Shown: positions 23,854-32,499 of the stretch, piece after piece
Layout of the letters: the number at the start of each line of letters is the position of its first letter
How positions within the stretch are numbered: position 1 is the first letter of the stretch
Assembly (NCBI GenBank): GCA_024698345.1
Contig: JAILRH010000201.1
Location: 1 to 35,396 of the forward strand
Source: Lachnospiraceae bacterium
GTDB taxonomy: Bacteria; Bacillota; Clostridia; Lachnospirales; Lachnospiraceae
DNA length: 35,396 nt
Direction of reading: 5' to 3'
Notes under the pieces: model-generated
What the model was told of the DNA's origin: nothing
The model's input: the letters and a program-made list of their open reading frames with translations, nothing else
The model's database searches: none
Program-made: the position numbers and the translations under genes

Positions 23854-23932
23854 CAGAAGTTGTGTGACATATTCAGGCACGCCAAAAGTTGTGTGGCATA
23901 AGTCAGAATGTTAGAAGTTGAGTGGCTTCAAG
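23854..23932 (+). repeat. Three imperfect 29-bp tandem repeats in a divergent intergenic region
   Basis: The core AAGTTG recurs at 23857, 23886 and 23915, exactly 29 bp apart, within units such as AGAAGTTGTGTGACATA, AAAAGTTGTGTGGCATA and AGAAGTTGAGTGGC. They lie between the divergent hemolysin III and Tad promoters. The whole gap 23768-24103 has no convincing gene; a 62-codon ORF at 23908-24096 has no ribosome site and contains the Tad promoter. Confidence 0.7.
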
Positions 23933-24031
23933 TTCAAGGGACATATGGGGTAATTTGTGATAAAAAAGGCCATATATTAAGAATTGCCGACAAACATCAC
24001 ATAAGAAATATAAAAAAATACAAAATAGTGG

Positions 24032-24060
24032 TAGACAAAATGCTGAAGTGCATATATAAT
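24032..24060 (+). promoter_or_regulatory. Sigma-A promoter of the Tad pilus operon
   Basis: TAGACA (24032-24037), a 17-bp spacer and a perfect TATAAT (24055-24060) lie about 44 bp upstream of the first Tad gene. Confidence 0.75.
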
Positions 24061-24103
24061 AAGAGAACAACGATAAACAAAATGTATGGGAGGTAAGAGG
24101 TAT

Positions 24104-25111
24104 ATGGTTTCAATTGCATATTATGATGAGGATATTGCATATGCAGAGAGTTTTTGTGATTTCGTCAGCAGAGATCAGAAATTGCCATTTAAGATTAAAC
24201 TGTTTACAAATAATAAGGTTTTAAAAAAGCATTTTGAAAAAGGCGGAAGTGACGTATTGCTGGTGGCAAGTGATTCCTATTCGGAAGAGATAGAAAAGTA
24301 TGGGGCCTCAGAGATTATTATTTTTAACGGTAACAAGAAGGTGATTTGTGATTTGCCATACAGGAGGGTACATAAGTATCAGTCAGTTTATTCAATAATT
24401 GATATATTACTGAATTATATAGCTGATATGGGATTGGTAACGGTGGGAGATTCTGTATTCTCAGGAAAAAAGGCAGAGATTATAGGTATATATTCTCCTG
24501 TATCGAGAAGTGGAAAAACATCATTTGCGCTGACTATGGGACAGTTGCTGTCTAATGAAAAGGAAGTTCTGTACATTAATTTTGAAGAATTTTCAGGACT
24601 GAGTTCACTGATGAACGGTGATTATAAGAGTGACCTGGCAGATTTGTTTTATCATTTCAAACAGTCGAGAGAAATGCTACCGGTGAAATTACATGCGGTA
24701 GTCAGAAAAAATCATGGGATGGATTACATTCCGCCGATGAGGTACAGTGAGGATTTGCGCAATATTAAAAGCGATGACTGGGTGGGACTGATTAATGAAA
24801 TTGCAGGAATGGAATATGATTATATCATTTTGGATTTAAGCAATATGGTAAGGGATATTTTCACAGTATTAGAGCAGTGTGATTACATTTATATGCCGAT
24901 ATGCAGTGACAGGATTTCCATGCTAAAACTGAATGAATATGAGGAATTTCTGTTTTTAACCGGTCGAGAGAGCATATTGGAGAAGACAAATAAGATAAAA
25001 ATACCTAAGCAGGATATTTCCAATTGGCAGGAGAACTTCATGGAAGAACTGACTTGGGGATGTATGGGGGATTTTGTGAAAAAACTGCTTTTGGAAAAAG
25101 AGGCAGGCTGA
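24104..25111 (+). CDS. tadZ: TadZ/CpaE-like pilus localisation protein
   Basis: This 335-residue protein has an N-terminal receiver-like domain (about 1-120) and a C-terminal ParA/MinD-type ATPase domain (about 125-330). The P-loop is SPVSRSGKTS: the GKT remains, but the signature lysine at the start of the deviant Walker A of MinD (KGGxGKT) is not present, as is common in TadZ proteins. DYIILDLSN matches the Walker B strand, and YIYMPICSD a later switch region. Family knowledge: TadZ/CpaE places the Tad pilus machine at a pole or focus. I start it at ATG 24104, with GGGAGG at 24088-24093; an in-frame ATG at 24086 lies on that ribosome site. It is the first gene of the pilus operon. Confidence 0.85.
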   Translation: MVSIAYYDEDIAYAESFCDFVSRDQKLPFKIKLFTNNKVLKKHFEKGGSDVLLVASDSYSEEIEKYGASEIIIFNGNKKVICDLPYRRVHKYQSVYSIIDILLNYIADMGLVTVGDSVFSGKKAEIIGIYSPVSRSGKTSFALTMGQLLSNEKEVLYINFEEFSGLSSLMNGDYKSDLADLFYHFKQSREMLPVKLHAVVRKNHGMDYIPPMRYSEDLRNIKSDDWVGLINEIAGMEYDYIILDLSNMVRDIFTVLEQCDYIYMPICSDRISMLKLNEYEEFLFLTGRESILEKTNKIKIPKQDISNWQENFMEELTWGCMGDFVKKLLLEKEAG

Positions 25112-25112
25112 T

Positions 25113-26387
25113 ATGGAAAGAACTAATGACAGAAAGACAGCAGGAAGGAATGAGAAAAAAGCGACCAAAATGGACGACGGAAAAAATGCCGGAATGGGAA
25201 ATAGAAATGATATAGTTTTGGAGCTTAGAAAACGTGTTATCGCCTGTATTGATATCGGGTCAGACATACAAGATGACGAATTGCACAGAGTAATAGATGA
25301 GGTGATAGATGAGAGAAACCATGATGTTCATATGCCTGTATACGAAAGGATTGGTATTCACAAGCAGATTTTTGATTCGCTCAGGGGATTTGGAATAATA
25401 TCCGAGCTGCTACTGGACGATGAAATCACAGAGATTATGGTTAATAACCCGGAAGATATATTTGTGGAGAAGAGAGGCGTAATTTCAAAGATTACGGACA
25501 GTTTCTTTTCAAATGAACAGCTGGAAGATGTAATACAGCAGATTGCAGCCCTGGCAAATAAGAGAGTGAATCAGGCAAATCCAATAGTGGACACCAGACT
25601 TGCAGATGGTTCGAGAGTCAATATTGTACTTAATCCGATTTCAATCGAAGGTTCAGCCATTACAATCAGAAAGTTTCCAAAAGACAGTATTACTATGAAA
25701 AGGCTTGTGGAAATGGGCAGCCTGACCGGACAGGCCGCTGATTTTCTGAAAAATCTGGTTGAATCAGGTTACAACATTATTGTGTCCGGAGGAACAGGAA
25801 CCGGGAAAACCACTTTTTTGAATGCTTTGTCTGATTTCATCCCGACAAGGGAGAGGATTGTAACAATAGAAGATTCGGCAGAACTCAGACTTCACAATGT
25901 AGAGAATATAATCAGAATGGAAGTACGACAGCAGAACGTAGAAGGGAAGAATGGTGTCAGCATCAGAGAACTAATAAGAACTTCTTTGAGGATGAGACCT
26001 GACAGGATTATTGTCGGAGAGGTAAGGGGGGAGGAAGCTATTGATATGCTACAGGCAATGAATACAGGTCACGAAGGCAGCCTGTCAACTATTCATGCCA
26101 ATTCTGCAGCAGATATGATTTCAAGACTTGGGGTTATGTGTCTGATGGGAGCCAATATGCCATTGGAGGCAATAATGGGACAAATAAGTTCCGCGGTAGA
26201 TATTATTGTCCATCTTGGAAGATTCAGAGACGGAAGCAGAGGCGTTATTGAAATATGTGAGGTGGGGAGTGTTATAAGTGGAGAGATTGAAATTAATCCT
26301 ATATTCGTGAGAAAAAAAGGAATTGGAGGAAGTCTCGAAGCGACAGGTAACAAACTTATCAGAAGAAGCAAGCTAGAGAGGTTGTAG
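25113..26387 (+). CDS. tadA: Tad pilus assembly ATPase (TadA/CpaF)
   Basis: This 424-residue hexameric secretion ATPase powers Tad pilus extension and possibly retraction. After a charged, poorly conserved N-terminus (about 1-75) come ELLLDDEITEIMVNNPEDIFVE (CpaF N-domain), Walker A SGGTGTGKTTFLNAL, an Asp box (VTIEDSAEL), Walker B MRPDRIIVGEVRGEEA and the His box GHEGSLSTIHANS. This set is diagnostic of the TadA/CpaF clade of VirB11-like ATPases. ATG 25113 is 1 bp after the tadZ stop, and the next gene starts on the last base of this one's stop codon, so expression is tightly coupled. Confidence 0.96.
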   Translation: MERTNDRKTAGRNEKKATKMDDGKNAGMGNRNDIVLELRKRVIACIDIGSDIQDDELHRVIDEVIDERNHDVHMPVYERIGIHKQIFDSLRGFGIISELLLDDEITEIMVNNPEDIFVEKRGVISKITDSFFSNEQLEDVIQQIAALANKRVNQANPIVDTRLADGSRVNIVLNPISIEGSAITIRKFPKDSITMKRLVEMGSLTGQAADFLKNLVESGYNIIVSGGTGTGKTTFLNALSDFIPTRERIVTIEDSAELRLHNVENIIRMEVRQQNVEGKNGVSIRELIRTSLRMRPDRIIVGEVRGEEAIDMLQAMNTGHEGSLSTIHANSAADMISRLGVMCLMGANMPLEAIMGQISSAVDIIVHLGRFRDGSRGVIEICEVGSVISGEIEINPIFVRKKGIGGSLEATGNKLIRRSKLERL

Positions 26388-27130
26388 TGCAGATGGATTA
26401 TAAGGAATATGAGTTTACAAAACGTGAGTATGCTATGTTAGCAGTACAGTTTATATTGATGTCAGCTATCGCAGGCAGACTGTTTTATGGAAATATAATG
26501 TTTGGGTTGTTGATGGTTCCCTTTGTAATGATATTTATCAAATGGAAGAAAAAGATAAAAATAGAGGGGAGACGGAGAGAGCTCAAATCCCAGTTTCGTG
26601 ATGCGCTGAATTCAATATCCGATTTGCTATCAGTGGGGTATTCAGTAGAGAACAGTATAAAAGAATGCTATAAGGAGATGGAAATACTTCATGGCAGGGA
26701 TAGCGTAATATGCAAAGAACTGTCACTGATAGTCAAAAAGACAGAACTAAATATTCCTATAGAAAACACATTTGTGGATTTGGGGCGAAGAAGCGGGATA
26801 GATGATTTGAACATGTTTGGACAGATTTTTATAAATGCAAAACGAACAGGCGAAAATCTGGTGTCTGTAATCAATCTGGTATCCGGTACTATCAGTCAAA
26901 GTTTCGAAGTTGAAGAAGAGATTTCACACATTATCGGAGAGAAGAAACTGGAAGCCTACATTATGGATATAGCGCCTTTGGCGGTGCTGGCATATGTAGG
27001 GGTGACAGGAGGTGGGATGATGGATGTGATGTATGAGACTATCTTTGGAAGGGTTGTAATGACAGTGTGTCTGGCAGTTTATCTGGTAACAGTTGTAGTT
27101 TCTTTGAAACTGACAAAGGTGAAAATATAG
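26387..27130 (+). CDS. tadB: Tad pilus platform protein TadB-like
   Basis: This 247-residue inner-membrane protein has the type II secretion F domain pattern: two N-terminal helices (about 12-50), a cytoplasmic helical region with FRDALNSISDLLSVGYSVENSIKE and GQIFINAKRTGENLVSVINLVS, and two C-terminal helices. TadB and TadC form the membrane platform that couples the TadA motor to pilin. It is somewhat shorter than many TadB proteins. The start is either GTG 26387, overlapping the tadA stop with GAGAGG close upstream, or ATG 26393; both give the same protein apart from two residues. Confidence 0.9.
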   Translation: MQMDYKEYEFTKREYAMLAVQFILMSAIAGRLFYGNIMFGLLMVPFVMIFIKWKKKIKIEGRRRELKSQFRDALNSISDLLSVGYSVENSIKECYKEMEILHGRDSVICKELSLIVKKTELNIPIENTFVDLGRRSGIDDLNMFGQIFINAKRTGENLVSVINLVSGTISQSFEVEEEISHIIGEKKLEAYIMDIAPLAVLAYVGVTGGGMMDVMYETIFGRVVMTVCLAVYLVTVVVSLKLTKVKI

Positions 27131-27167
27131 AAAGCATGCAGAGAATCGAAAATATAAAGAGGTAGGT

Positions 27168-28589
27168 ATGTGGGGTTTTATAGTTTGGGATTGTTTTTTG
27201 TTGATATTATATGTGACGACCTTTTTTTATCGGAGGAGTGACCGTGAAAAATACAAAAGTTGCAGCAGATTATGGATGCTTTACGGAACTGCCATGTTTG
27301 TGGCTGACTATGTAATAAAGAAAACGGTACACCGCAATATGAACAGAGTGAAAAAGCGAATCAGTGAAATAAATGCTAAAGAAAAAACTGAAAGTGAGAC
27401 TTATTTATATGTTGTGGACAAGATTGCCATAGTGGTACTGGTGATAGTTATTTCGTCAGCGTTATCAACAGTTACAAAATTAAAGTATATAAAAGACAAT
27501 AAGATGATAAGAGAAGTCACCAGGGAGGAACTTATAGAAAATGATATGGACATAGACGCCTACATAGATGGTGAGAAGGAGACTTTTTCCATAGAAATAA
27601 TGCCGAGGGAATACACTGAATCGGAAGCACACGAAAAACTTGATGCGGCCGCGAAACAATTAGAGCAAATAATGCTTAATGATAATGAATCATGTAGCCA
27701 CGTAGACTGTAATCTGAATTTGTGTGAGTCAATTCAGGGCAGCAATATAACAGTTGGCTGGGAGTTGGAAAATACAGATGTAATAGATGAAAATGGTGTG
27801 ATTTGTGAAGGAGTACAGGAATCAGGAACAGATATTGAAATAACGGCGACTTTGCATTTTAAGCAATACACAAAGGCGGTTAATTATAACCTTAAAGTGT
27901 TTCCTAAGTCAGACAACAGTAATATAGGTTATTTTGTTCAGAGGGTAATAGACCGTGAGGCTAGAACAAAAAGCAAAATCAGGCTTCCGCAAAAATATAA
28001 TGGAAAAGCCATAATATATTATGAAAAGCAAAATGATGTGGGAATTATATTTTTGCTATTAGGATTCTTTGTTGGGATAGCTGTATTTATTCTAAAAGAC
28101 AGAGATCTTGATCGCGACATTTGTAAACGAAATGAAGAGATGGCTGCAGATTATCCGGAAATAGTAAGTAACACAATGCTTCTGCTAAAGGCCGGCATGT
28201 CATTTCAACATGCATGGGAAATTATTTTGAAGATGAACAGTGATAAAAACAACAGATACGCCTATAGGGAGATGAAGAATACTCTCTATAAAATAAGGGG
28301 AGGCGTTTCCGAATATATAGCTTTGGAACAGTTTGGAAAGAATTGCGCAATACACAGTTATGTAAGGTTTTCAAATATTATCAATCAGAATATCAGGAGA
28401 GGGAGTGAGGATATATGCAAGAGCCTGGAGGAAGAACTGGAAAGAGCGCTTAGTGAGAAAAAGGGGAATGCCCTAAAAATGGGGGAGGCAGCAGGAACAA
28501 AACTGTTAGTGCCAATGATTATTCACCTTATTATTTGCATCGTTCTGATTATTGTTCCGGCATTTTTGTCGGTAAACGGAAATCTATAG
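27168..28589 (+). CDS. tadC: TadC-like platform protein with large extracytoplasmic insertion
   Basis: This 473-residue protein ends like TadC: a T2SSF domain (about 325-445, with YPEIVSNTMLLLKAGMSFQHAW and FSNIINQNIRRGSEDI) and a last helix (about 446-467). Usual TadC proteins have roughly 290-330 residues. Here helices at about 3-20 and 84-103 are followed by about 185 residues before the helix at 291-309, predicted to lie outside the membrane. That insertion contains four cysteines (in CSHVDCNLNLCES and VICEG) and an alternating-strand pattern. It may contact pilin subunits or the wall; this is inference. GAGGTAGG precedes ATG 27168. It follows tadB by 37 bp. Confidence 0.85.
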   Translation: MWGFIVWDCFLLILYVTTFFYRRSDREKYKSCSRLWMLYGTAMFVADYVIKKTVHRNMNRVKKRISEINAKEKTESETYLYVVDKIAIVVLVIVISSALSTVTKLKYIKDNKMIREVTREELIENDMDIDAYIDGEKETFSIEIMPREYTESEAHEKLDAAAKQLEQIMLNDNESCSHVDCNLNLCESIQGSNITVGWELENTDVIDENGVICEGVQESGTDIEITATLHFKQYTKAVNYNLKVFPKSDNSNIGYFVQRVIDREARTKSKIRLPQKYNGKAIIYYEKQNDVGIIFLLLGFFVGIAVFILKDRDLDRDICKRNEEMAADYPEIVSNTMLLLKAGMSFQHAWEIILKMNSDKNNRYAYREMKNTLYKIRGGVSEYIALEQFGKNCAIHSYVRFSNIINQNIRRGSEDICKSLEEELERALSEKKGNALKMGEAAGTKLLVPMIIHLIICIVLIIVPAFLSVNGNL

Positions 28590-28693
28590 ATGAGCATTTT
28601 AGCAATGAATTCGGAAGAGGTGGATTAAAAACTAATCTAATTGGTGCAAGAAAAGAGGAGTGTCTAATAAAAAATAAGTAGGAGGGATTATAT

Positions 28694-28909
28694 ATGCAGG
28701 AATTTATAAAATTATTTGGTAAGAAAATTTACAGCAGTTTAGGTGAAATCAGAAATAAAATAGTTCGGGGTGAAGATGGAATGGGAGTTGTGGAGGTCAT
28801 TTTAATTATTGTAGTGCTTATCGGAATAGCTTCACTCTTTAAGACAGAAATAAATGGAGTGGTAAAAACTATATTTATCACTATCAAGTCACAGGTAGGA
28901 TCATTCTAG
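28694..28909 (+). CDS. Flp1-like pilin subunit
   Basis: This 71-residue prepilin has a basic leader (..RNKIVRGEDG) followed by a hydrophobic helix MGVVEVILIIVVLIGIASLF. Cleavage after glycine would place glutamate at +5 (MGVVE), the hallmark of type IV-class pilins; valine rather than tyrosine follows the glutamate. The size and sequence fit the Firmicutes Flp1-like domain family. It is probably the major pilus subunit, processed by the A24 peptidase at 31969. A strong ribosome site, AGGAGGG, lies just upstream. The 104-bp gap before it holds no clear promoter, though higher expression from such a site would be expected. Confidence 0.9.
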   Translation: MQEFIKLFGKKIYSSLGEIRNKIVRGEDGMGVVEVILIIVVLIGIASLFKTEINGVVKTIFITIKSQVGSF

Positions 28910-28911
28910 CG

Positions 28912-30861
28912 ATGAGAGGTGAAAAGGGGAGTATCACTGTCTTTTTCAGTTTGATTTTTACTCTGATAATAGCACTTTTATGTACAGTTGCGGAATCTTC
29001 AAAAGTTTACGTCTCTTACGCTAGAGCAAAGAGTATGTCGTATATGGCTGCAGAGTCGGAATTGGCAGGATATGCCAGAGAATTGTATGATGAATATGGA
29101 GTATTGGCGGTGTGGGACAAAAACATATCACAATCCCTCAGGTCATTTGTTGAACTAAACAATACAGACCGGTCAATAGTTTTGGAAGATGTAAATATTG
29201 TAGGTGACAACTCGGTTACCAAAGGAGGAGCAGATGATTTCATAAAGCAGATTACTGATTACGAGAAGTATGAGGTGGTGGAAAAAGGTGCAGAGTATAT
29301 TATCGAATGCCTGAACAGGTATAAGGAGAGTGAAGGAAAGGCAGTAGATAAGAGGGATGACATAAGTAAACTGTTTTCCGAAGAGAATTCAAAGCGCATA
29401 GATGAATTATCAAAATTTGCAAAAAAGACAGATAAGCACATTCGGCGGATTATTAACAAAAAGGGAGACGGATTAAAGATATCAGGCCGGATAGAAAAAA
29501 TGTTTGAACAGGAAAAAGATGGCTTTACAAATGATGGAATAAACCAGTTAAAACAGGAAAAAGAAAAAATGTCCAAATATATTGGAACTATGAATAATAT
29601 TGTCAGTGATATCGAAAAGGCAGGAAATAATTATGAAAAGAAGCGTCAACAGGTTTATGAGGGATTTGATGAAGAAATAAGAAAGAATGTGTCAGACAAT
29701 TGGGATTCAAACAGTATTGTGATAAAGAAAATTAAGGATAACCTCAGGCTGTTTGAGGAAAATGAAATGGCAGAATTTAACAATTATGTTAATTCTGTTG
29801 AGGAAGGTGATAAACCTGATATTGAAGAAATCAGAAAGAAAATCGTAGGACCGCTGAATAGCCGACTGGCTGATACAGACACTTTGATAGATTCACTTAT
29901 TGTGAATGAAGATAGTATTGATGAAAATCAAAAGAAAAATCTTAAAGAGTTGTATGATACTTCAAAGAAACTTGTTCAAGACGGGGTATTGGGACTGGTA
30001 ATCGAAAATGCTGATGAATTATCAAAAAATGCAATATCTACCGATGGCTTACCGTCAAAAGAAACAGATAGTCATTCTAAAATTTACACCCTTGATAATC
30101 TGATAAATAAGGGATTGTTTGTATCATACATTAACAATAATTTTAATTGCTATACGAAGTCTGATGGAAAGGATGATACGGCTCTTTTGTACGAGATGGA
30201 ATATATAATTAACGGAAAAGATTCAGATAAGAACAATATGTCTGCCACGGTTACAAAACTGGTTGCCATACGACAGGTTATCAATAATATCTGCATACTC
30301 AGTGATTCGTCCAAAATATCTGAGTGTGAAGAGGCTGCAATGTTAATTAGTATTGTAATTGGGCTTCCGGAGCTTGAGCCTGCGATAAAAGTGTTGCTAA
30401 TAGAAGCCTGGGCATTATCGGAATCGGTGTGGGAAGTTAGAGAATTGCTTAAGGGTAACTCTTTAGAACTCATCAAAAGTGCTAAGGATTGGAGGACGAG
30501 TCTGTGGGGGATGGGAAAATCATTTTCAAAGGAATGCGAGAGTTTGGCAGGCGCGGATTCAGGTGATGAAAATAACTTTGAGGTCAAATTAAATTACGAA
30601 ATCTATCTGGATATATTACTCATGATTGAGGGAAAAATAAAACTGGCCTACAGAACAATGGATCTGATGCAGGCAAATATGGCAAAGAAATATAATTCTG
30701 ATTTCAGGCTGGCAGACTGTGTAAACTGTATTGATGTCAGATGCGATTACTCCTTCAATAATGTATTCCTAAAACTGCCTGTGGTGCAAAGTGTAACCGG
30801 AACAAAAGAAGAAGGTTACAAAAAGACAATAAACATAAAGTATTCATATATTGAAAGGTAA
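28912..30861 (+). CDS. DUF5702-type Tad locus protein
   Basis: This 649-residue protein has a pilin-like N-terminus (MRGEKGSITVFFSLIFTLIIALL), a single membrane helix and a large, mainly helical extracytoplasmic part rich in charged coiled-coil segments (about 150-300). The segment SSKVYVSYARAKSMSYMAAESELAGYARELYDEYGVLAVW is typical of DUF5702 proteins found in Clostridia Tad loci. The position after the leader glycine lacks the usual +5 glutamate, so cleavage by the prepilin peptidase is uncertain. It lies 2 bp after the pilin gene. A TadG-like or minor-pilin/adhesin role is inferred from position. Confidence 0.82.
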   Translation: MRGEKGSITVFFSLIFTLIIALLCTVAESSKVYVSYARAKSMSYMAAESELAGYARELYDEYGVLAVWDKNISQSLRSFVELNNTDRSIVLEDVNIVGDNSVTKGGADDFIKQITDYEKYEVVEKGAEYIIECLNRYKESEGKAVDKRDDISKLFSEENSKRIDELSKFAKKTDKHIRRIINKKGDGLKISGRIEKMFEQEKDGFTNDGINQLKQEKEKMSKYIGTMNNIVSDIEKAGNNYEKKRQQVYEGFDEEIRKNVSDNWDSNSIVIKKIKDNLRLFEENEMAEFNNYVNSVEEGDKPDIEEIRKKIVGPLNSRLADTDTLIDSLIVNEDSIDENQKKNLKELYDTSKKLVQDGVLGLVIENADELSKNAISTDGLPSKETDSHSKIYTLDNLINKGLFVSYINNNFNCYTKSDGKDDTALLYEMEYIINGKDSDKNNMSATVTKLVAIRQVINNICILSDSSKISECEEAAMLISIVIGLPELEPAIKVLLIEAWALSESVWEVRELLKGNSLELIKSAKDWRTSLWGMGKSFSKECESLAGADSGDENNFEVKLNYEIYLDILLMIEGKIKLAYRTMDLMQANMAKKYNSDFRLADCVNCIDVRCDYSFNNVFLKLPVVQSVTGTKEEGYKKTINIKYSYIER

Positions 30862-30876
30862 GTGAAAGTGGGGTGA

Positions 30877-31908
30877 ATGAAAGTGTCCTTTTCCAATAAA
30901 AATCAAAAAATAAAAGTTGTGCTCTCTCCAAGTACTAAGGCGAATTTTGATAAGTATATAAATAATAAATTCAAAAAAATTAAATATATTGTTTTAAACG
31001 GAATTAATAATTTAAGGAAAAGGGCATTTTCATTTACCCCACATTACGTAAAGGCGAGTTTTACGTTGGAAGCAACAATAGCCACATCAGTTTTTCTTCT
31101 TGGAACTTTGGTAATGCTTGGTTTGATGTTGGTGATATACAGGCAGCAAAGTGTACAGATATCACTTGATAATGCTGCAAAATCTACTGCGCATAACATC
31201 TATTTTACAGAACAGATTTCTAAAATAGTAATGAATAACAAATATACAGATGTCGGCACAAAGATAGATGAACTGCTTGAAAAATATGACATTGATAAAG
31301 AGGATGAGAATTTTGTAAAGGTAAAAGATTATCTTCAGGATAAAGCTCTTGATGCATACATTAAACAACAGTTTATAAAGAAAATGAGAAGTAGAAATGC
31401 AGGAGTTTTAGCGGATGAATCAATAAAGGAAATGGACTTTTCAAAATCGGAGTATGAACAAAACAGCGGTCAGCTTACTGTAGTTGCAAAATACAAAATA
31501 AAAATTCCCTTTGCACCAAAATCTTTTGGAAGTGTAAATGCAGAGAAAAGAGCATTTATCAAAGTGTGGAATGGCCAAAGTATTTGTCGTGATACAAATA
31601 AAGTATACATAACAAAAAGCGGTAAGGTATATCACAGCAGAAAAGATTGTCCGCATATCTCCATATCCATTTCAGAATGTGATTATCAAAGGATAGCTGA
31701 GAAGAGAAATTTGTCCGGTGGGAAATATTATAGTTGCCCAAGATGTTGTAAGACAGAACCGATATACAACCAGCAGGTATATTACGCGGAATATGGTACA
31801 ACATTTCATTTGGATTTGGGGTGTCCAAGTATTACGAGAAATGTTATTGAAGTTGATATTTCGCAGGTGGGCGACAGGACTCCATGTAAGGATTGTAACG
31901 GTAACTGA
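30877..31908 (+). CDS. TadE-like pseudopilin with duplicated cysteine module
   Basis: This 343-residue protein has a basic N-terminus of about 60 residues, then a pilin-like segment KASFTLEATIATSVFLLG (glutamate at +5 if cut before SFTLE) and a helix of the TadE type. The middle is a mixed alpha/beta extracytoplasmic region. The last 100 residues hold two copies of a module: VY...G..YH....CP.I followed by CPRC, and VYYAEYGTTFH....CPSI followed by CKDC. Each offers three or more cysteines and a histidine that could bind zinc or form disulfides. A minor pilin or tip adhesin role is plausible. It lies 15 bp after the DUF5702-type gene. Confidence 0.8.
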   Translation: MKVSFSNKNQKIKVVLSPSTKANFDKYINNKFKKIKYIVLNGINNLRKRAFSFTPHYVKASFTLEATIATSVFLLGTLVMLGLMLVIYRQQSVQISLDNAAKSTAHNIYFTEQISKIVMNNKYTDVGTKIDELLEKYDIDKEDENFVKVKDYLQDKALDAYIKQQFIKKMRSRNAGVLADESIKEMDFSKSEYEQNSGQLTVVAKYKIKIPFAPKSFGSVNAEKRAFIKVWNGQSICRDTNKVYITKSGKVYHSRKDCPHISISISECDYQRIAEKRNLSGGKYYSCPRCCKTEPIYNQQVYYAEYGTTFHLDLGCPSITRNVIEVDISQVGDRTPCKDCNGN

Positions 31909-31968
31909 CAGGAAGTAAGGAAAAGACACTGGCAGAATGCCCGGATAATTAGAAAAAAGGTGAAAATA

Positions 31969-32382
31969 GTGAAGGAATTAATTATTGCATTTTGTTTTGT
32001 TTTAATATGTACAATTACAGATATCAGAACCAAAAAAATATATGGAGAGTGGATTGGAGTATTTTGCTTTACAGGTATTTTATATTGTTTATATATGGAA
32101 AAGTCTGTTCAGTCGGTTGTGTATTCAGTTATACCGGGAATAATACTTTTAATAATATCGGTTATTTCGAAAGAAGCAATAGGGAAGGGAGATGGTTTGA
32201 TGGTTATAAATTTAGGAATAATAATGGGACCTGAAAAAATAATTGGGATATTGATGATTTCACTTATTACTTGTGCTGTTGCATCACTTGTAATGATTGT
32301 TGCAAAGAAAGTAAGCAAAAATTATGAAATACCCTTTGCCCCATTTCTTATGATTGCATTAATGTTTATAACATTTTTTTGA
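31969..32382 (+). CDS. Prepilin peptidase, A24 family (TadV/CpaA-like)
   Basis: This small aspartic membrane protease of about 137 residues cleaves prepilins. It has the two catalytic aspartates of the family in CTITDIRTKKI and GKGDGL (GxGD motif), spread over about five hydrophobic helices. It lacks the N-methylating domain, as expected for TadV/CpaA. I prefer GTG 31969, with AAAAAGGTG just upstream; GTG 31960 overlaps that ribosome site. It processes the Flp1-like pilin at 28694 and probably the two TadE-like proteins. A set of 29-bp tandem repeats follows its stop codon. Confidence 0.93.
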   Translation: MKELIIAFCFVLICTITDIRTKKIYGEWIGVFCFTGILYCLYMEKSVQSVVYSVIPGIILLIISVISKEAIGKGDGLMVINLGIIMGPEKIIGILMISLITCAVASLVMIVAKKVSKNYEIPFAPFLMIALMFITFF

Positions 32383-32383
32383 G

Positions 32384-32499
32384 AAATATAAATAGAAAGA
32401 CATATAGGTAGAAGATATAAATAGAAAGACATATAGGTAGAAGATATAAATGGAAAGACATATAGGTAGAAGATATAAATGGGGAGACATAAATGGAGA
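32384..32499 (+). repeat. 29-bp tandem repeats running into the next gene's start
   Basis: Three good copies (32384-32412, 32413-32441, 32442-32470) and one diverged copy (32471-32499) of a 29-bp unit lie between the prepilin peptidase and TadE-like genes. Each unit contains AGGTAGA and an ATAG/ATGG site; copies 3 and 4 contain ATGGAAAGA or ATGGGGAGA, resembling the true gene start ATGGAGAGATATAAAGG at 32493. The array thus looks like duplications of a ribosome-site and start-codon segment. Confidence 0.88.

Noticed and set aside
23908-24096. 62-codon + strand ORF between the hemolysin III and Tad genes
   Set aside because: It has no ribosome site, covers part of the degenerate 29-bp repeats and contains the Tad promoter, so it is unlikely to be coding.
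32384-32499. Possible CRISPR array from regularly spaced 29-bp repeats
   Set aside because: The repeats are directly adjacent with no unique spacers, there are too few copies, and no cas genes are present.
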